A stretch of 64,000 nt of DNA from Pyrocephalus nanus (Eukaryota > Chordata > Aves > Passeriformes > Tyrannidae): contig CM076267.1 in assembly GCA_038380795.1 (NCBI GenBank), forward strand, positions 36,890,232-36,954,231. The letters are read 5' to 3'. Shown here in pieces: positions 12,533-24,680 of this stretch; positions within the stretch are counted from its first letter, which is position 1; every line of letters starts with the position of its first letter. The notes under the pieces are model-generated. The model searched no databases. It was given only the letters and a program-made list of their open reading frames with translations, and had not been told where the DNA came from. Position numbers and translations under genes: made by a program.

Positions 12533-13260
12533 GCCCTGGCCACATTAAATCCCAAGAAAGGCACAGATTTCCAACAGCTCGTGGCCAATTTTACAGGAAA
12601 ACTGGACCTCCCTGTGGAAGGAGCTCCTTGGGATCAGCAATTGCAGGACTGGCCCCTTCACGTCTGAGCCCCAGATTATTTCACCTGCTTCTCTTATGGC
12701 TTGCCTACAACAGCACTGTCTTTGCAGACTGCTCACTGGAAGAAGCTAACTGCTCTGGAGCTGCCAGAAGTATTCATTTGGAACGCTCAAACACGCACAT
12801 TTTGGAAGTCAGAAAATAAACCACCCCCCTGCTGGTGACTGGCTGCAGCGAGCAGCCATCCAGAGCGCTGCAATCCCTGGGGACCTAAATCATGGATATA
12901 TGGAAATCTGTCATCATCCCTGGGGGAACACTGAGCTGTTCCTGAGGAAGGAACTGTCTGGCTCATGAGGACATGGATGCAGATCCATGGATGCAGGCTC
13001 CCTGCTCCTCCCCAGGCTGCAGACACCCTGCCAGCTCCTCCTGCCTGCGCCACCACGCATTCCCAAAGAGCCCTGTGGCCAAGATTCCTGCTCCTGCCTG
13101 GAAAGGAGCCTCCATTTCCCTCCTCTCCTCACAAGGAGCTGCCACTCTCCAGCCCCCCCTTCCCTGAGGCCACCTGCACTCTGCCCAGCAGATTGGATGC
13201 AACAAAATTGGGTAATTCCCACAATCCCTAGTGGTAAAAGACAAGTTTCTAGAGGCATCC
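12533..13260. other. Intergenic between CR1 copies
   Basis: No gene recognised. The overlapping open frames on both strands near 12914-13490 are chance frames in GC-rich DNA and run into the adjoining CR1. Confidence 0.4.
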
Positions 13261-13266
13261 ACAGAA

Positions 13267-13462
13267 ATCATAGCACAGTTTGGATTGGAAGGACCTTAAA
13301 GCTCATCCAGTCCCACCCCCTGCCACAGGCAGGGACACCTTCCACCAGCTCAGGTTGCTCCAAGCCCTGTCCAACCTGGCCTTGGACACTCCCAGGGATC
13401 CAGGGGCAGCCACAGCTTCTCTGGGCAACCTGTGCCAGGGCCTGCCCATGCCTGCCAGAAAC
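13267..13462 (-). mobile_element. CR1 LINE 3' fragment
   Basis: Inverted CR1: tcatagcacagtttggattg, ccctgccacaggcagggaca, ccaacctggccttggacact and cttctctgggcaacctgtgc blocks in the right order. Passerine-like subfamily. Confidence 0.92.
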
Positions 13463-13614
13463 AAAACCAGCCACTCCAGATGGCTCCTAGGACTTGTCCT
13501 TCGAGTTTGCCTGATAACTGTCCCAGAGAGCAGGGGGGAAGCTGGAGCAAGGAACACGTACCCTTGGTGGAAGGGCATCAGATCAAGGAATACTTGGGGC
13601 AGCTGAGCACACAT

Positions 13615-13765
13615 TTGTCCTGGGATGCACTCAGGGAGGTTGTGGAGTCTCCATCCTTGGGGGCATTTCAAAGCCACCTGGGCATGGTCCTGGGCAGCTG
13701 GTTGCAGGTGACATGGCTTGATCAGGGGGACTGGACCTCCAGAGGCCTCTTCCAACCTCGGCATA
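13615..13765 (+). mobile_element. CR1 LINE 3' fragment, second subfamily
   Basis: It has ggttgtggagtctccatcct, then tttcaaagccacctgggca, and ends gactggacctccagaggcct then cttccaacctc. This is a different CR1 subfamily from the neighbours (ctccagaggtccttccaacc type). Confidence 0.8.
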
Positions 13766-15270
13766 CAATTCCCAGTGGTGCATTCACCGGAAAACTGTGA
13801 GATCAGATCAGCCATATCATCATTTGGGTTCACCTTAGGAAGAAAAAAATCTGCACTGCATTCATCTGCCAGCCACTGTAGTTACAGTGTCCTACCACCA
13901 ACCAAAAGACAACACGTTCAAAACGTGAGTGACATTTCGTGCCTGGGGATTTAAGTCAGCCAGGACATCTGAATTCTCTTCAGCATCTGGTTTGCCATGG
14001 TTTTCAATGGTTGTGCTAAACCATTAATAGATGTTAGTGCTGAATTCATCCCAGGAGTGCTGAGCTGAGTCAGTGTTGTTCTCCCACTTCAGTTTATCCT
14101 TGCAGATCGGCTGCAGTGGAACGGCTCCCTCGTTCTGCACCCGAAAATAAAACACATGTTGGGAGGCTCAATCTGGGATGCTGTGGAGCAGGGGCTGATT
14201 TGGGGAATCAAGCACACTCAAGATGATACGATGCATTCAGCCCTTTGCAGGCAAAACACTCCCTGAAAACCCAAAGCTGTCCAAGCAAGAGGGAAGGCTT
14301 CACACTGGGAATTAACTTCAGCCTCTGGAATTCACCTAGCGAGGCAGCTCCCTCCCATCCATCCCACTGGTATCAAGGAAGGAACAATTCCCTTTTCAAG
14401 GGGCTCTCCAGAGGGTTTGGCATTACCCATGCACACTTTATGGCTGCTGAGGAAGGACCTTTCTATGGCAAATCCACTCCAAAAGTGTCTTTACAGTTCC
14501 CCCAAGAAAATCCAGAAGGGTATCTGCTGTGAAATCATTCCCTGCGAGGATGGTATTACAGACTAAGTGATCATAGGCTAAAAATTACTGCATGGAAACG
14601 ATCCATTATGGAAATATCCTGACATTCCCCAGCAGTCAGTGCACAGGCACGTTGCACCAGAGTCTGCAGACTCCTCTCTGAAAAAAAAGCTCTGCTGTTT
14701 TCAGAGTGCTTGGTTCTCTATTACAAGTTTTGATCTTCTGGGTGACTATCGGAGCAGAAGTCCAAAGATCTGACTCCCAGAGACTTTTAAGAGCAGGAGA
14801 GAGCCCAGCACTGAGGCAGATTCCAGTTGCTGGTGAGCAAACAATCCTCCAAGCTGGGGTTTGTTTGCAGTGCCGGTCTGAGCCGTGCTTTGGTAAGCAC
14901 AGCTTATTTTTCACTCCTCTAAAACAAAACCAAACCAAACCACAACCAAAAAAAACCCCCAAACAAGCAATTCCAAGTGATTTTTTTTTTTCCACCAGGC
15001 AAAAGACTTTAGGGACACAAAGACTTGCCAGGAGCAGGGCAGGACGATGCCTGTGGCTCTGCAAGAGACTCCTGTGCCTGGAAGGACACGCAGAGGATCG
15101 TCCCCCAAAGGGAGGGAGCTCAGCTCCAGCCCTGTCACTGCACTCCAGGTGCTGCTGGAGGGTGGGATGTGGGTTTTTCCTGCTTCTCCACATCCCAGAT
15201 AGTGCATGTTCAGCACCATCTGCTGGCACTCTCTCCAGGAGCCAGCTCCTCACAGCCCCGTGCCTGCTGC
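13766..15270. other. Intergenic, no gene recognised
   Basis: It holds an A/C-rich patch at 14921-14965 and a T run at 14982-14992. The 239-codon plus-strand and 266-codon minus-strand frames here cross the CR1 at 15,275 and these low-complexity tracts, so they are not genes. Confidence 0.5.
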
Positions 15271-15274
15271 TTTG

Positions 15275-15408
15275 GCACAGGTTGCCCAGAGCAGCTGTGG
15301 CTGCCCCTGGATCCCTGGGAGTGTCCAAGGTCAGGTTGGACAGGGCTTGGAGCACCCTGGGCTGGTGGAAGGTGTCCCTACCTGTGGCTTTTAGGCACCT
15401 CCCAACCC
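15275..15408 (+). mobile_element. CR1 LINE 3' fragment
   Basis: It contains gcacaggttgcccagagcag, ctgcccctggatccctggga, ggtcaggttggacagggctt and ggtggaaggtgtccctacct, then a broken 3' tail. Confidence 0.9.
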
Positions 15409-16870
15409 CAAAATATTCTCTATGATGAAAAGACACACAAATGTGCTATCAGGAGCTTAAAGTCTCAGGAAGAATCACAGCACAAAATCCCAGTCCCTGC
15501 GATTTTTCCTGCTATTATTTTGATTCCCCAGGTGTGGTGTTTACTGCACATCCACGGACAACAGGGTTTTGCATTCCAGTTTATGTCAGCTCTCATGGAC
15601 TGGAGGCAAACCCACGTGTGAATGGATGCAACCTGAAATACTCTGGTGATCTCCATGAGATACATCTGAGCTTCCATACAAAGGATAAGGGAGTTTAAAA
15701 TTGCAGCCATTCCACTGGGAAACACTGCTGAAGGACTGCTGCATGCAACAGAATTCAAGATGGCAGAGTTGCAACTGCAGAGCAGAAAAACCTGCAAAAG
15801 CAAGCTCTAGAAACACCGGAGTAACTCCAGAAACACAAACCCAGGGAACCAAATAAAAATAACACTGCGGTCCAAATGGTTGCACCAGTCAAATCTGAGT
15901 CACATTTACTGGGTGCTTGTCCTTCTGCTGAACCAAAGCCACGTGGGAAAATCACATTCAGCTGTCAGGGGATGACAAAGCTGGGAAGAGACCCTGGGAG
16001 AGAAAAGAACTCCCGGAATAAATAGGCCCTGAGCACACAGACCTGGCCTCGCTTGCTCAGTGGTACACCTCAGAAAGAGGACAGGAGAGAAAACATTGCC
16101 TCCAGCTCGTTATTTCCAGGCTGTTTCAGCTGTCAAAACACTCCACAATATCCCTGTAACCTGGGAAAGGGCTGGAGAGTTCAGCTCCAAGGGCCAGGTT
16201 CTGTAAGCACGCAGTGCTGGAGCCCCAGGCATCGGGGCACCCCATCCCCTGTGCCTCCCCAATCAGCAGGGATGCACAAACCTACACCCCACTGCAGCCC
16301 TGGAAATGCTTCTTCAGTGGGATGCTTGATTCCCTGCCCCTGAGGTCACTCACATCTCTCAAGATCTCAGCAGAAACAATTCTAAACATGAAAAAAAAAA
16401 AAAAAAAGAGAGAGATAACACTTAAAAAGATGCTCCAGCAACACAAGGTTTCCCACAAATCCTCCAGGCTAATTTTAGTCTCTCCTTTAAGGTGATATCA
16501 CCAGTTTCAGGGGCCCCTGAGTCCTCCACCTCTGCTGGGAACAGACCTGCAACACGGGCAAGGTAAGGGCACAGAAGAGTTTTGTGAGTTGAGAGATTAA
16601 AAAAAAAAAAAAAAAAAGATGGTTTTTCATGGCTGATTCCAGCTGACAGCTCCATGGGGATGAGGTGTTTCTGGGCTCTTCTCTGCATGGACTTGCAGAA
16701 AAAGTGGAGTCAGTAGGAGGGCAGGGAACGATTTACCCAAGCATGGCTAAGACAGGCAGTTCATTAACACAGAGCTGGTTCATCCTTTGAGCTGTGAAAT
16801 GCCCTGGGACTGGTTCTAAGCAGTCAGAACAGGCACAGGGTGGGACCCACAGCCTTCCCAGTCCTGCAGG
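15409..16870. other. Intergenic with two A tracts
   Basis: A runs at about 16390-16407 and 16599-16617 (each near 18 A). No coding or RNA gene seen. Confidence 0.5.
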
Positions 16871-16874
16871 CAAA

Positions 16875-16954
16875 CGTTGGGATTCTTGGGGGTGCCCAGG
16901 AGTTGGATTTGGTGATCCTTGTGAGTCCCTTCCAGCTCAGGATGTTCCATGATT
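16875..16954 (+). mobile_element. CR1 LINE 3' tail
   Basis: A short end: gggattcttgggggtgccca, gttggatttggtgatccttg, then gtgagtcccttccagctcag. Subfamily as at 56,220-56,300. Confidence 0.75.
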
Positions 16955-18815
16955 TTACAGAATGGAATGACAGCCACCCTCCAGGTGCTGATCCTGGAGC
17001 AGCTCCCTGCCTTGGGCAGGAGCTTCTCCATCCTGCCCCCTGCCTGGAATTTATGTCCCCAGATCTCTCAGCACCCAGAAAGGCTCTGCCTGCCCAGAGC
17101 ACAAGCTGGGAAAAGCAGAGTTTAAAGGTGCAGGAAGGGGTTGTGTTGGCCCTTCCCCGAAATTCACCCTTTCCAGCAGGATTTGGAGAGGATCAGGGAT
17201 ATCTGCAGGGAAGCAGCAGTGCAGCAGGATGCTGACTCCAGCCTCATGATGGACACAGGGCCACAAAAGAAGGGCCCTGGGATAAGGAATTTGCAGGCAC
17301 TGATTCCTTCCCACTGCTGAGAAGGGCAATCCGAGGTGAAGCGTCTGGAAAAGGGACATCTTGAAGTTTTTCTAGCTCAGAAGAAATCAGCTCAGGAAGT
17401 GTCTAGACTTACTCACTGGATGTAAGGGGCTGAAATTCCCCCCCTCCCCTCCCCCAGATGTTGAGCCCCCCCAGGCAGCTGCCAAGCCTTGTATTAGCTT
17501 AGGACTAATCTGCACCATCTGTCCAAGTCTGAGAGGAAAAGAGCAACTTTTCCACTCTGGGCTTGGCCCCTGGCACAGCTGAAGGGGTTTGCAGGAGAGG
17601 AAATCCTGTTGATCCCCACAGAGAAGAAGCCCCTCCATGCTTTGAGAGGTCTTCAAAGGCTCCCTTCTCTCACACATGGCTACTTTAAAGGGAAGGAACA
17701 GAGCAGAGAGGACCCTTTGAGAAGAACCCTGGACACAGCAGCACTTACAGATTCCCAGCCTCAAGCTCTTGGGAAGGACTGGAGCAGCTGTGCCAGGCTT
17801 TTCCATGGCACAGCAGAACAGCTCTCCCCACTGAGGTGGAGGGCCAGAATTCACAACTCAAGATGCAGCTGAAGCTCTTCCATCCTTACCATCCTTAGGG
17901 ATGCCTAGAAAGCTTTTTTTTTTTTTTTTTTTTTTAGGGCTGCCTGGAAATTTCTCAGCCCACAGGACCTGCATAGCCATGCCCATGGCTCACCTCAGTC
18001 AGTCTGCTCCCAAAGGTGACTGGAGCCCAGAAATCTTCCAGCACTAAATGGGGAGGGCCCAGAAGGGAGAGCCAGCAGAAGAAAAGGTCAGGCAGCAGCT
18101 AAGATGGTCCTTCCCTCTTCAAAAGCATTCCTGGCACAGGAAAACCAGCAAAACACAGCTGTCCCACCTGGATCCTGAGATATTCTCCCCCTCCTGAGGG
18201 CTCTGGACCCAGGACCCCTCTATCTGTCAGTGATTTTCATCTCCTCCAGGCAGCACCAGGATAAATCCACACATTAAAAGCAGCTATTTTGGGCTCTTTC
18301 ACCTTGGATTCACAAATGCTTCCACCTCCTCCTCTCACAAATCTCTCCTTCCCTGAACAGGGGATGCTTCAGGTTGTCATCCTGAAGTGGAAACTGCAAG
18401 ACCAAGCCATCTGCATCCCCCTGCCTGTCACAGAAGCGGTGAGGGGTGTCAAAAAATGTCCTTCAAGCATCAGTCAGCAGGTTACCCATCCCTGCACTCA
18501 GACCTGCCCAGCATTCCGAGCAAGGCAGCCTCCAACTGGGCTCTGCACTCCCTGGCTGAAGCAAGAGCCCTCCTATTCCCATGCCTGCCCTAGTTTCTGG
18601 CCATAAATCAGTGGTGCATTAAGATCAAGGCTGCTCTGAGTACCTGTGTGCATTTAGAGAAGCGGGATTGCTCCAGAGGGAGCTTTTAAAAGCTGCAGCT
18701 CACTCAGCTCAGGTATTAAAACATATATATGTATATAAATATAAACCTACATAATCTCCACCAAAGTTGGAGTTTGTGTGTTGCGAAGAGCAAGAGAAAA
18801 GTTCGAATTTTGGTT
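16955..18815. other. Intergenic, T22 tract, no gene recognised
   Basis: A run of 22 T lies at 17914-17935 and a C-rich stretch at 17436-17455. A small TATA-rich stretch is at 18721-18745. No exon signal with a recognisable product. Confidence 0.45.
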
Positions 18816-18817
18816 AA

Positions 18818-18882
18818 GTGGAAGGTGTTCCATGGCCTTTCAAGCCCCTTCCATCCCAAACCACTCTGGGATTTTTGTGATA
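18818..18882 (+). mobile_element. CR1 LINE 3' tail remnant
   Basis: Ends with the degraded tail caagccccttccatcccaaa then ccactctgggattttgtg. Confidence 0.6.
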
Positions 18883-19317
18883 ATCACCACGGGGGTTACA
18901 CAGCCCACATGGCACCATCCTGGCAAGGGATCAGGGCAGGAGAAAACAGGAGGAACGTTCAGGCAACCTGCTGGTACCTGCACAAAGGGGTTTGGAGGGG
19001 CTCCCTCTGGGAGACTCAAACCACGTGAGGAAAAAAGATTTTGAAACAGGGAAAAGCAAGGAATGAAAGGAGAAAGAGGAGGAAGGGCCAACAACTGACT
19101 CTTCATTTAGCACAACGAGACCACGGTGCCAAGAACAACATTAATCAAGTCACTGAGGGACGAGATGAAATTCTGTAATTTTCTCTGCCCTGATGGGAGA
19201 AACCTGGGTGATAAACAAGAGAAATGGGAATTGCTCATTTACAGAGCACAAATTTGACTGAGCTGGTATCACTGAAACCTCCTGGGAGGAATTTGCACGA
19301 TTGCAATATATATTAAA

Positions 19318-19339
19318 GTAATAATAATAATAATAATAA
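19318..19339. repeat. (TAA)n microsatellite
   Basis: About seven uninterrupted taa units, followed by an A-rich end. A similar tract is at 24958-24977. Confidence 0.95.
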
Positions 19340-19547
19340 AAAGGAGTCAGTGCTCATAACCTGTTTGGGAAGGGGAGGGCTGCTCTCCCTGGCACTATCC
19401 ATGGATAGAGGGGCATTATCTCCAGCTTGTTCTTCTGCTCCTGAGCTGATGGGTGTATCATTAAGCTCCTTGTCCACCAAATTCTTTCCAGGGGAGCAGT
19501 CAGTGATGCATCCTGACGTTTCCAAAGCTTCCCTTACCTAAATTTCG

Positions 19548-19656
19548 TGGTGGGTTTTTTTTGTTTGTTTGTTGTTGTTGGTTTTGTGTGTGGTTTTTTG
19601 GTTTTGTTTTGAGTTTTTGTTTGGATTTTTTGTTTGTTTTGGTTTTTTTTTTCCCT
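19548..19656. repeat. T/G-rich low-complexity tract
   Basis: About 110 bases of T with G, including (TTTG)n and (GTT)n runs. It resembles the reverse complement of the tract at 4577-4740 in composition. The Phe/Cys-rich frames through it are composition artefacts. Confidence 0.85.
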
Positions 19657-19759
19657 TTTGGGATTCAGCAGGAAGGGCTGCAGAGCTGCTCCCCCCTCTT
19701 CCCACAGCGCCTTTGTCCGGGCAGGGGAACAGGGAGCGACAGCCGAGCCGGGGGGGGGG

Positions 19760-20130
19760 CAGCCTTGGCTTCAGTGCGAGCCATCACCCTAATCCTTTAA
19801 TGCACCGACAAAGCAAACGCCAAACTAATGAAACACCAGCTTGTGCCTTCAAAGGGGAGAACTTCAGACCGGGCATCGCCAAGGGAACGAAGCTGAGAGG
19901 AGTTCACCGAAGTCAAAGCCAGGATATTGTTCCTCAAAAAGGAAGGAGTGCCAGACAACCACAAATACCCCGATTTGAGGGAGGCTCTTTTAAAAGGGAT
20001 GAAAGGCCAGAGTAAAGTGATGTGAGATGTGTAACCTTCACGGAGAGGAGAAGGGAAAGTAAAGGGGGGGATTTGATGCAAATCACTTATTCCATTCCTA
20101 GTTTATATTCATGGGGAAGGGAGGGGGAAC
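19760..20130. promoter_or_regulatory. Candidate conserved noncoding element
   Basis: Free of repeats and rich in factor-type motifs: a perfect octamer ATGCAAAT at 20076-20083 inside the near-palindrome tttgatgcaaatca, aactaatgaaa, and cattcct. It looks like vertebrate enhancer DNA, but conservation cannot be tested here. Confidence 0.25.
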
Positions 20131-20727
20131 TCAAATAATGCCACATCCAGACAACTCCACAAGAGCTTAAGGGATCTTTGCAATAGTGCTGCTATTTCTG
20201 GCATGCCAAGAAGTAATCCCAAGATTAATTATTTCTTCGGAATTTAGGCAGGCACGGGCATTGCCCTCTTCCTCACCTCCTTGGGGCTGGCATTCCTGGG
20301 AATACCTTCCCTGCTCTACTTCCATTGAACCCTCCAAAGAACAGTCATGGGTTTTCTACTTACTTGGGGGCATTTCATTTCAAATAACACGCTGGATTTT
20401 CTGAGGAATCAAACTCCATTTCAGCACAACACGTAAATCTTCCCACTACTTGCACCCCCAGCAGCCATTTCACTAAAATTCACAGAAACACCACCCCCCA
20501 CAATACTGACAGGGAAATGTCTAAAGCCTTCAGTAATCCTCTATCAAAATCCTAAAGGTCTCCACCCCACAGGTGTCTTTTCTGGCCAGAGCAGTTCCAA
20601 TTTATTTGGATTTATTTTTCTCCATCTATTCCATGAGAACAAAAAAAAGAGCTGGTAGGTTCTCCCAACGATATCCTCTCTCAGTCTCCTTGTGGCTTAG
20701 CAATCAGCAAGCCACCTCTTCTTGGAA

Positions 20728-20852
20728 TTATGGAATCATTTAGGTTGGAAAAGCCCTCAAAGAGCAGAGTCCAACCACTCCCCCAGCACTGCCAAGGTCA
20801 CGACTAATCCATGTCCCCAAGTGCCACATCCACACATCTCTTAAATACATTC
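20728..20852 (-). mobile_element. CR1 LINE 3' fragment
   Basis: Inverted CR1 of the tttaggttggaaaag subfamily: atggaatcatttaggttgga, gagtccaaccactcccccag, aatccatgtccccaagtgcc, then acacatctcttaaatac. Confidence 0.88.
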
Positions 20853-21054
20853 TTCCCCTCCACTGCCTCAGAAAGAGAGAAAATCTCAACAGGAGGTTCC
20901 CCTCCAGCTCCACATTCCCCTAAAACTCCTGCAGCCCTTCAGTCATCTCTTATCTGCTGACAAATCTCCCACTCCTTCCTCTTTTTTCATCCAGCCTTCG
21001 GTTCAATGTTTTACAGGACTCTCAGAATCACTCCTGGGCTCAGGGCAGCAGTCA

Positions 21055-21185
21055 GGATTGAAACCAAATTGAGAAGCATTTAAAGGATTGTAATACTTAT
21101 TGCCATTAATTATGCAGGGTTTCATTAAGATAACACGATCTCTATAAGTTTTGATTTAAAAAGTGGATAAGTGGAGAGATCTCTC
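21055..21185. promoter_or_regulatory. Candidate conserved noncoding element
   Basis: AT-rich, repeat-free text with clustered homeodomain-type cores (ccattaattatgc, tcattaagat) and cttattgcc. Inferred from composition only. Confidence 0.22.
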
Positions 21186-21262
21186 CTTGCTCTGAGCACC
21201 AAAGGTCTGGGAAGCAACACAGTCAGCACTGCAGGGAATCAGTATTTAAAGGGGATATATCC

Positions 21263-21443
21263 AGGGAATCACAGATTCCAGACTTGTTTGGGTTGGAAGG
21301 GACCTTAAACACCATCCCATTCCATCCCTGCCACGGGCAGGAACACCTTCCACCAACCCAGGCTGCTCCAAGCCCTGTCCAACCTGGCCTTGGACACTTC
21401 CAGGGATCCAGGGGCAGCCACAGCTTCTCTGGGCAACCTGGGG
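21263..21443 (-). mobile_element. CR1 LINE 3' fragment
   Basis: Inverted CR1 in good order: gggaatcacagattccagac, gtttgggttggaagggacct, ccctgccacgggcaggaaca, caacctggccttggacactt and gccacagcttctctgggcaa. Confidence 0.93.
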
Positions 21444-22850
21444 GTTATACACTCTAATTTTCTATCCCAATATTGTAGGAGTCACCTGGTTCATGATGAT
21501 TGAGACTAAGCTATGATTAAGCCTCCAGGCGATGGAAACCATTGGAGAAGGTTAAATAGCAAGAACAATTTTAAGGAGATCACATTGTGACACAGAGGTA
21601 CAGTCAAATACAGCCAAACAGGTCATATCCAGGAACCAGGAATGCAGATCATTCCCACAAAATGAGACTGTCCCAGGCAGCACGACAAGAGAACAAACAA
21701 GATAGGAATTGCCAGGTAAGACCAAATTCTTGGCTAAAAAGAATTTTCAGTCTTCCTCTTTTAACCTTGAGTCGTGGCTGTCCCAAGGAAGCCATGCATA
21801 GGATTGCAGAACTAGTCTATAAATTATTGGGAGACCTGGAAAACACGTTGGAGAGTTCTGATCTTAAAGGGCATCCCTGTGATCAGAGCACACAGACACA
21901 GGGAGAGACAGAAACATCCTGCAGAGGATTCCCTCAGTACAAAGCACAAAAACCACCAGCTGGAAATGTGGTGGAGGAAAACAAGATTAGGAAAACTGTG
22001 GATTGATGGTGCAGAGACAAGAAAAGCCTCTGCAGAGCAAGTCATGTCAAAGGTCAAAGCTGTGCTTTGTTTTCCACTGCTTGGCATCCACAACGTGCTC
22101 TGGCACAACCTCAAAGACTCAGGTTTGACAAAAAACACTCAGACTGAGCTGTCCTGGTCATTTTAGAGAGCTGCCCATGCTGGAAGATAGTAATTACAGA
22201 TATTCCCAGAGGGATCCAGGGTGTGAATCACAACAAGGAGATGGACATAAGCCCTGGGCTGGACTCTGCCTCAACAGCCAATCCCCCACAAGCAGATAAA
22301 AAAATAAGTTTGAAGTTTCAGCCACTCTTTAAGGAGGAAAAAAACCCCACCAGAAAAGCAATTCACTGAGGGAAGGACTTGTACATTCATCACATGAATG
22401 TGATGCTTGCTGGGCACTCTCCCTAAATCCAGGGTGACAGATGAGGGAAACCCATCACGGTCACGGGGGTTCAGCCTCGGAGCTTGACATGTGCAACAGC
22501 AATTTTTTAAACTACCAGCTCCAGCCTGAAGCTCGTGCTCTTCCTCTGAAGCTGAAGGCCAATCCCAGCAAGATAGCACTGTGCCATGCTTAATAATCCC
22601 AGGGATCAGAAATCCTTTGATGCTTATGTTTGAGTGGGAGTATTTTTAGAAAAACGCTGGCTTGAGCTAAAAAAAGAGCCCACTCCACATACTATCAGCC
22701 GACTGATCACAGATAGTATCTTATCTCTAAATAATGCTGCTCTGGAGAGAGGCTCCAGCATGATAAAAAGGCACTTGCCAGCTGGTTTAAAGATGCAGAA
22801 GTGAACACAAGTAGTGCCAGCTGCAGGAAAGATCAGCTCAAAGAATCAAC

Positions 22851-22883
<33 letters not shown>

Positions 22884-23660
22884 AAAGCAAAAGCTCTGGA
22901 TGGCAGAGAAAAAAGAAGTTTTAAAGACATATTAAGCCTAATAAAGGAGCAGCACTAAGTTCATACAGTGCAGCAGAGAAGGGGAAGATTTTAGAGTGGT
23001 GCCTGAGTCTGGCTCTACCAGGATCCAATCCCTGTCTTACAGATGCGTTTTGAAGCATCATTCACCCCCAAACATCCTGTCTCCCATTAGGCACTTCCAG
23101 CAGGCATGACCATTTGTCCACATCATCCTAGGACAGGGTTTGGCACAAGCTTAGCCTATTCACCCAAGTCTCTCTCAGCCTCAAAACTCAGGAATATCCC
23201 TCACTCCATCCCATCTCAATTTTTGGTGGTGACAGGAGCTCTGCACCTCCTGTTGTCCAGGGGATCCCACTGGATAACCTCCCATCTTCAGAACTGCAAC
23301 CTAAACACCCTCCTGACCTGAAAAATCACTTCAGAGTCAAGAAAAAGAGGGAAGAGAACACAGAAAAGTCTCTTTTTAAAATTAATTTCTCCCTCATGAT
23401 TCTGTTAATGCAGCTTCATTGTTCATCTCCACAAAGTCTACCTGCTGTCTCTTCACATAAAGAGCTGATGACAGGAGGAGCTTTATCTCTCTAATGATTT
23501 GCAGGAAAAAAGTTCCTGCACATGCACTTGACTCCTCGATTTGCTTTGTGCAAGTTGTCCAGAAACACAATCATTTCTTTCATCTGTAGGATTGTTTAAA
23601 GAGCTCCTGTCTCCTCCACTCCAACTTTTATTAAATTCTATTTCAGAGACATTGTGAAAG
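21444..23660. other. Intergenic with an A28 tract
   Basis: A run of 28 A is at 22855-22882. The rest is single-copy-looking, with no exon or RNA gene recognised. Confidence 0.45.
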
Positions 23661-23663
23661 AGC

Positions 23664-23775
23664 CTCGAGAAGCTGTGGCTGCCCCTGGATCCCTGGAAGT
23701 GTCCACGGGCTTGGAGCAACCTGGGCTGGTGGAAGGTGTCCCTTCCCATGGCAGGGAGTGGGATGGGATGTTCCT
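23664..23775 (+). mobile_element. CR1 LINE 3' fragment, internal deletion
   Basis: It has gagaagctgtggctgcccct, ggatccctggaagtgtcca, then skips the usual ggccaggttgga block to gggcttggagcaacctgggc and ggtggaaggtgtcccttccc. Plus orientation. Confidence 0.88.
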
Positions 23776-23846
23776 CCCGCTAGAGGTGCTTGCTCTTTCC
23801 TTGATATTTATCTTTGCAAAGCACCATTTAAGACAATTTTTTAGGG

Positions 23847-23958
23847 AATCATCAAATCCCAGAATGTTTTGGGTTGGAAGGGACCCTAAAGCTCATCCAG
23901 TCCCACCCCCTGCCACGGGCAGGGACACCTCTCACTAATCCAGGTTGCTCCAAGTCCA
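23847..23958 (-). mobile_element. CR1 LINE 3' fragment facing the previous copy
   Basis: Inverted CR1: tcatcaaatcccagaatgtt, ttgggttggaagggacccta, ccctgccacgggcagggaca. Its 3' end faces that of the plus copy about 75 bp away. Confidence 0.9.
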
Positions 23959-24554
23959 TCCTTGGTGATGGCAGCTCCCCCAAGACAACAAAGAGCAGCA
24001 ATTCAGAGGCAGCAGCAGCAGCTTTTTCGTGGAGTTCTTACTGAAAAAGACAGCAGAGAGAATGAAACCTGAATTACTCTATTACTCTGCTTGTCCTGGG
24101 AACACTTTACAATCCCTGCAGACAGATCCCTAAGTGCTGCAGTTTCTCATCAGCATCAGGGCTGTAAGTGGTGTAAACACACAGTTACTTTTGCCAGAAC
24201 GCAGAAAGAGCACAAGGACGAGGCAAGATTTTATTCCAGTCAAATCCATCCTTGCCTGAGCAGATGAGAATTCAGTGCCTTTCCCCCTCCCAGGGCATAT
24301 ATTCAGTGCCTCCACCACGGCATCTTCGAGCATCACTGTTCCATATTTTATGGCAGGCCCGTGAAAGCTGCTCCCCAGTGAAATTCAGTGCTCCCCATCC
24401 CCGCTGTCGGGGTTGGTTTATGGGGCAGCTGCTCCGAGATGCAGCAGCCTGGAACCACCACAAGTTCAGCGAGCACAGCAGGACACCGAGGCTCAGGAAG
24501 AGTCCAAAAAAAAAAAAAAAAAAGTCTCGACAAGGAAGCCCCCTCAGAGGAAGG

Positions 24555-24680
24555 CAATTGATTTTTTCTAAGCCTTTCAGGCCGCCTGTTTTAATTAATA
24601 TTTATCCTACCTACTTAAACGCCGTCATCTGTGTCGCGTTAAAACCGCGGCGGGCAACGATCGAGGCTGTTCACTCTGCC
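24555..24680. promoter_or_regulatory. Candidate conserved noncoding element
   Basis: Repeat-free block joining an AT-rich core (gttttaattaatatttatcc) to a short CpG-bearing stretch (gtcgcgttaaaaccgcggcg). The mix of homeodomain cores and retained CpGs in an otherwise CpG-poor area suggests constraint. Not testable here. Confidence 0.27.

Noticed and set aside
14636..15436. 266-codon minus-strand and 239-codon plus-strand open frames
   Set aside because: Both cross a CR1 fragment, an A/C-rich patch and a T run, and show no domain or exon structure.
19561..20015. Phe-rich plus-strand frames with a membrane-like start
   Set aside because: They begin in the T/G low-complexity tract and run into unique noncoding DNA.
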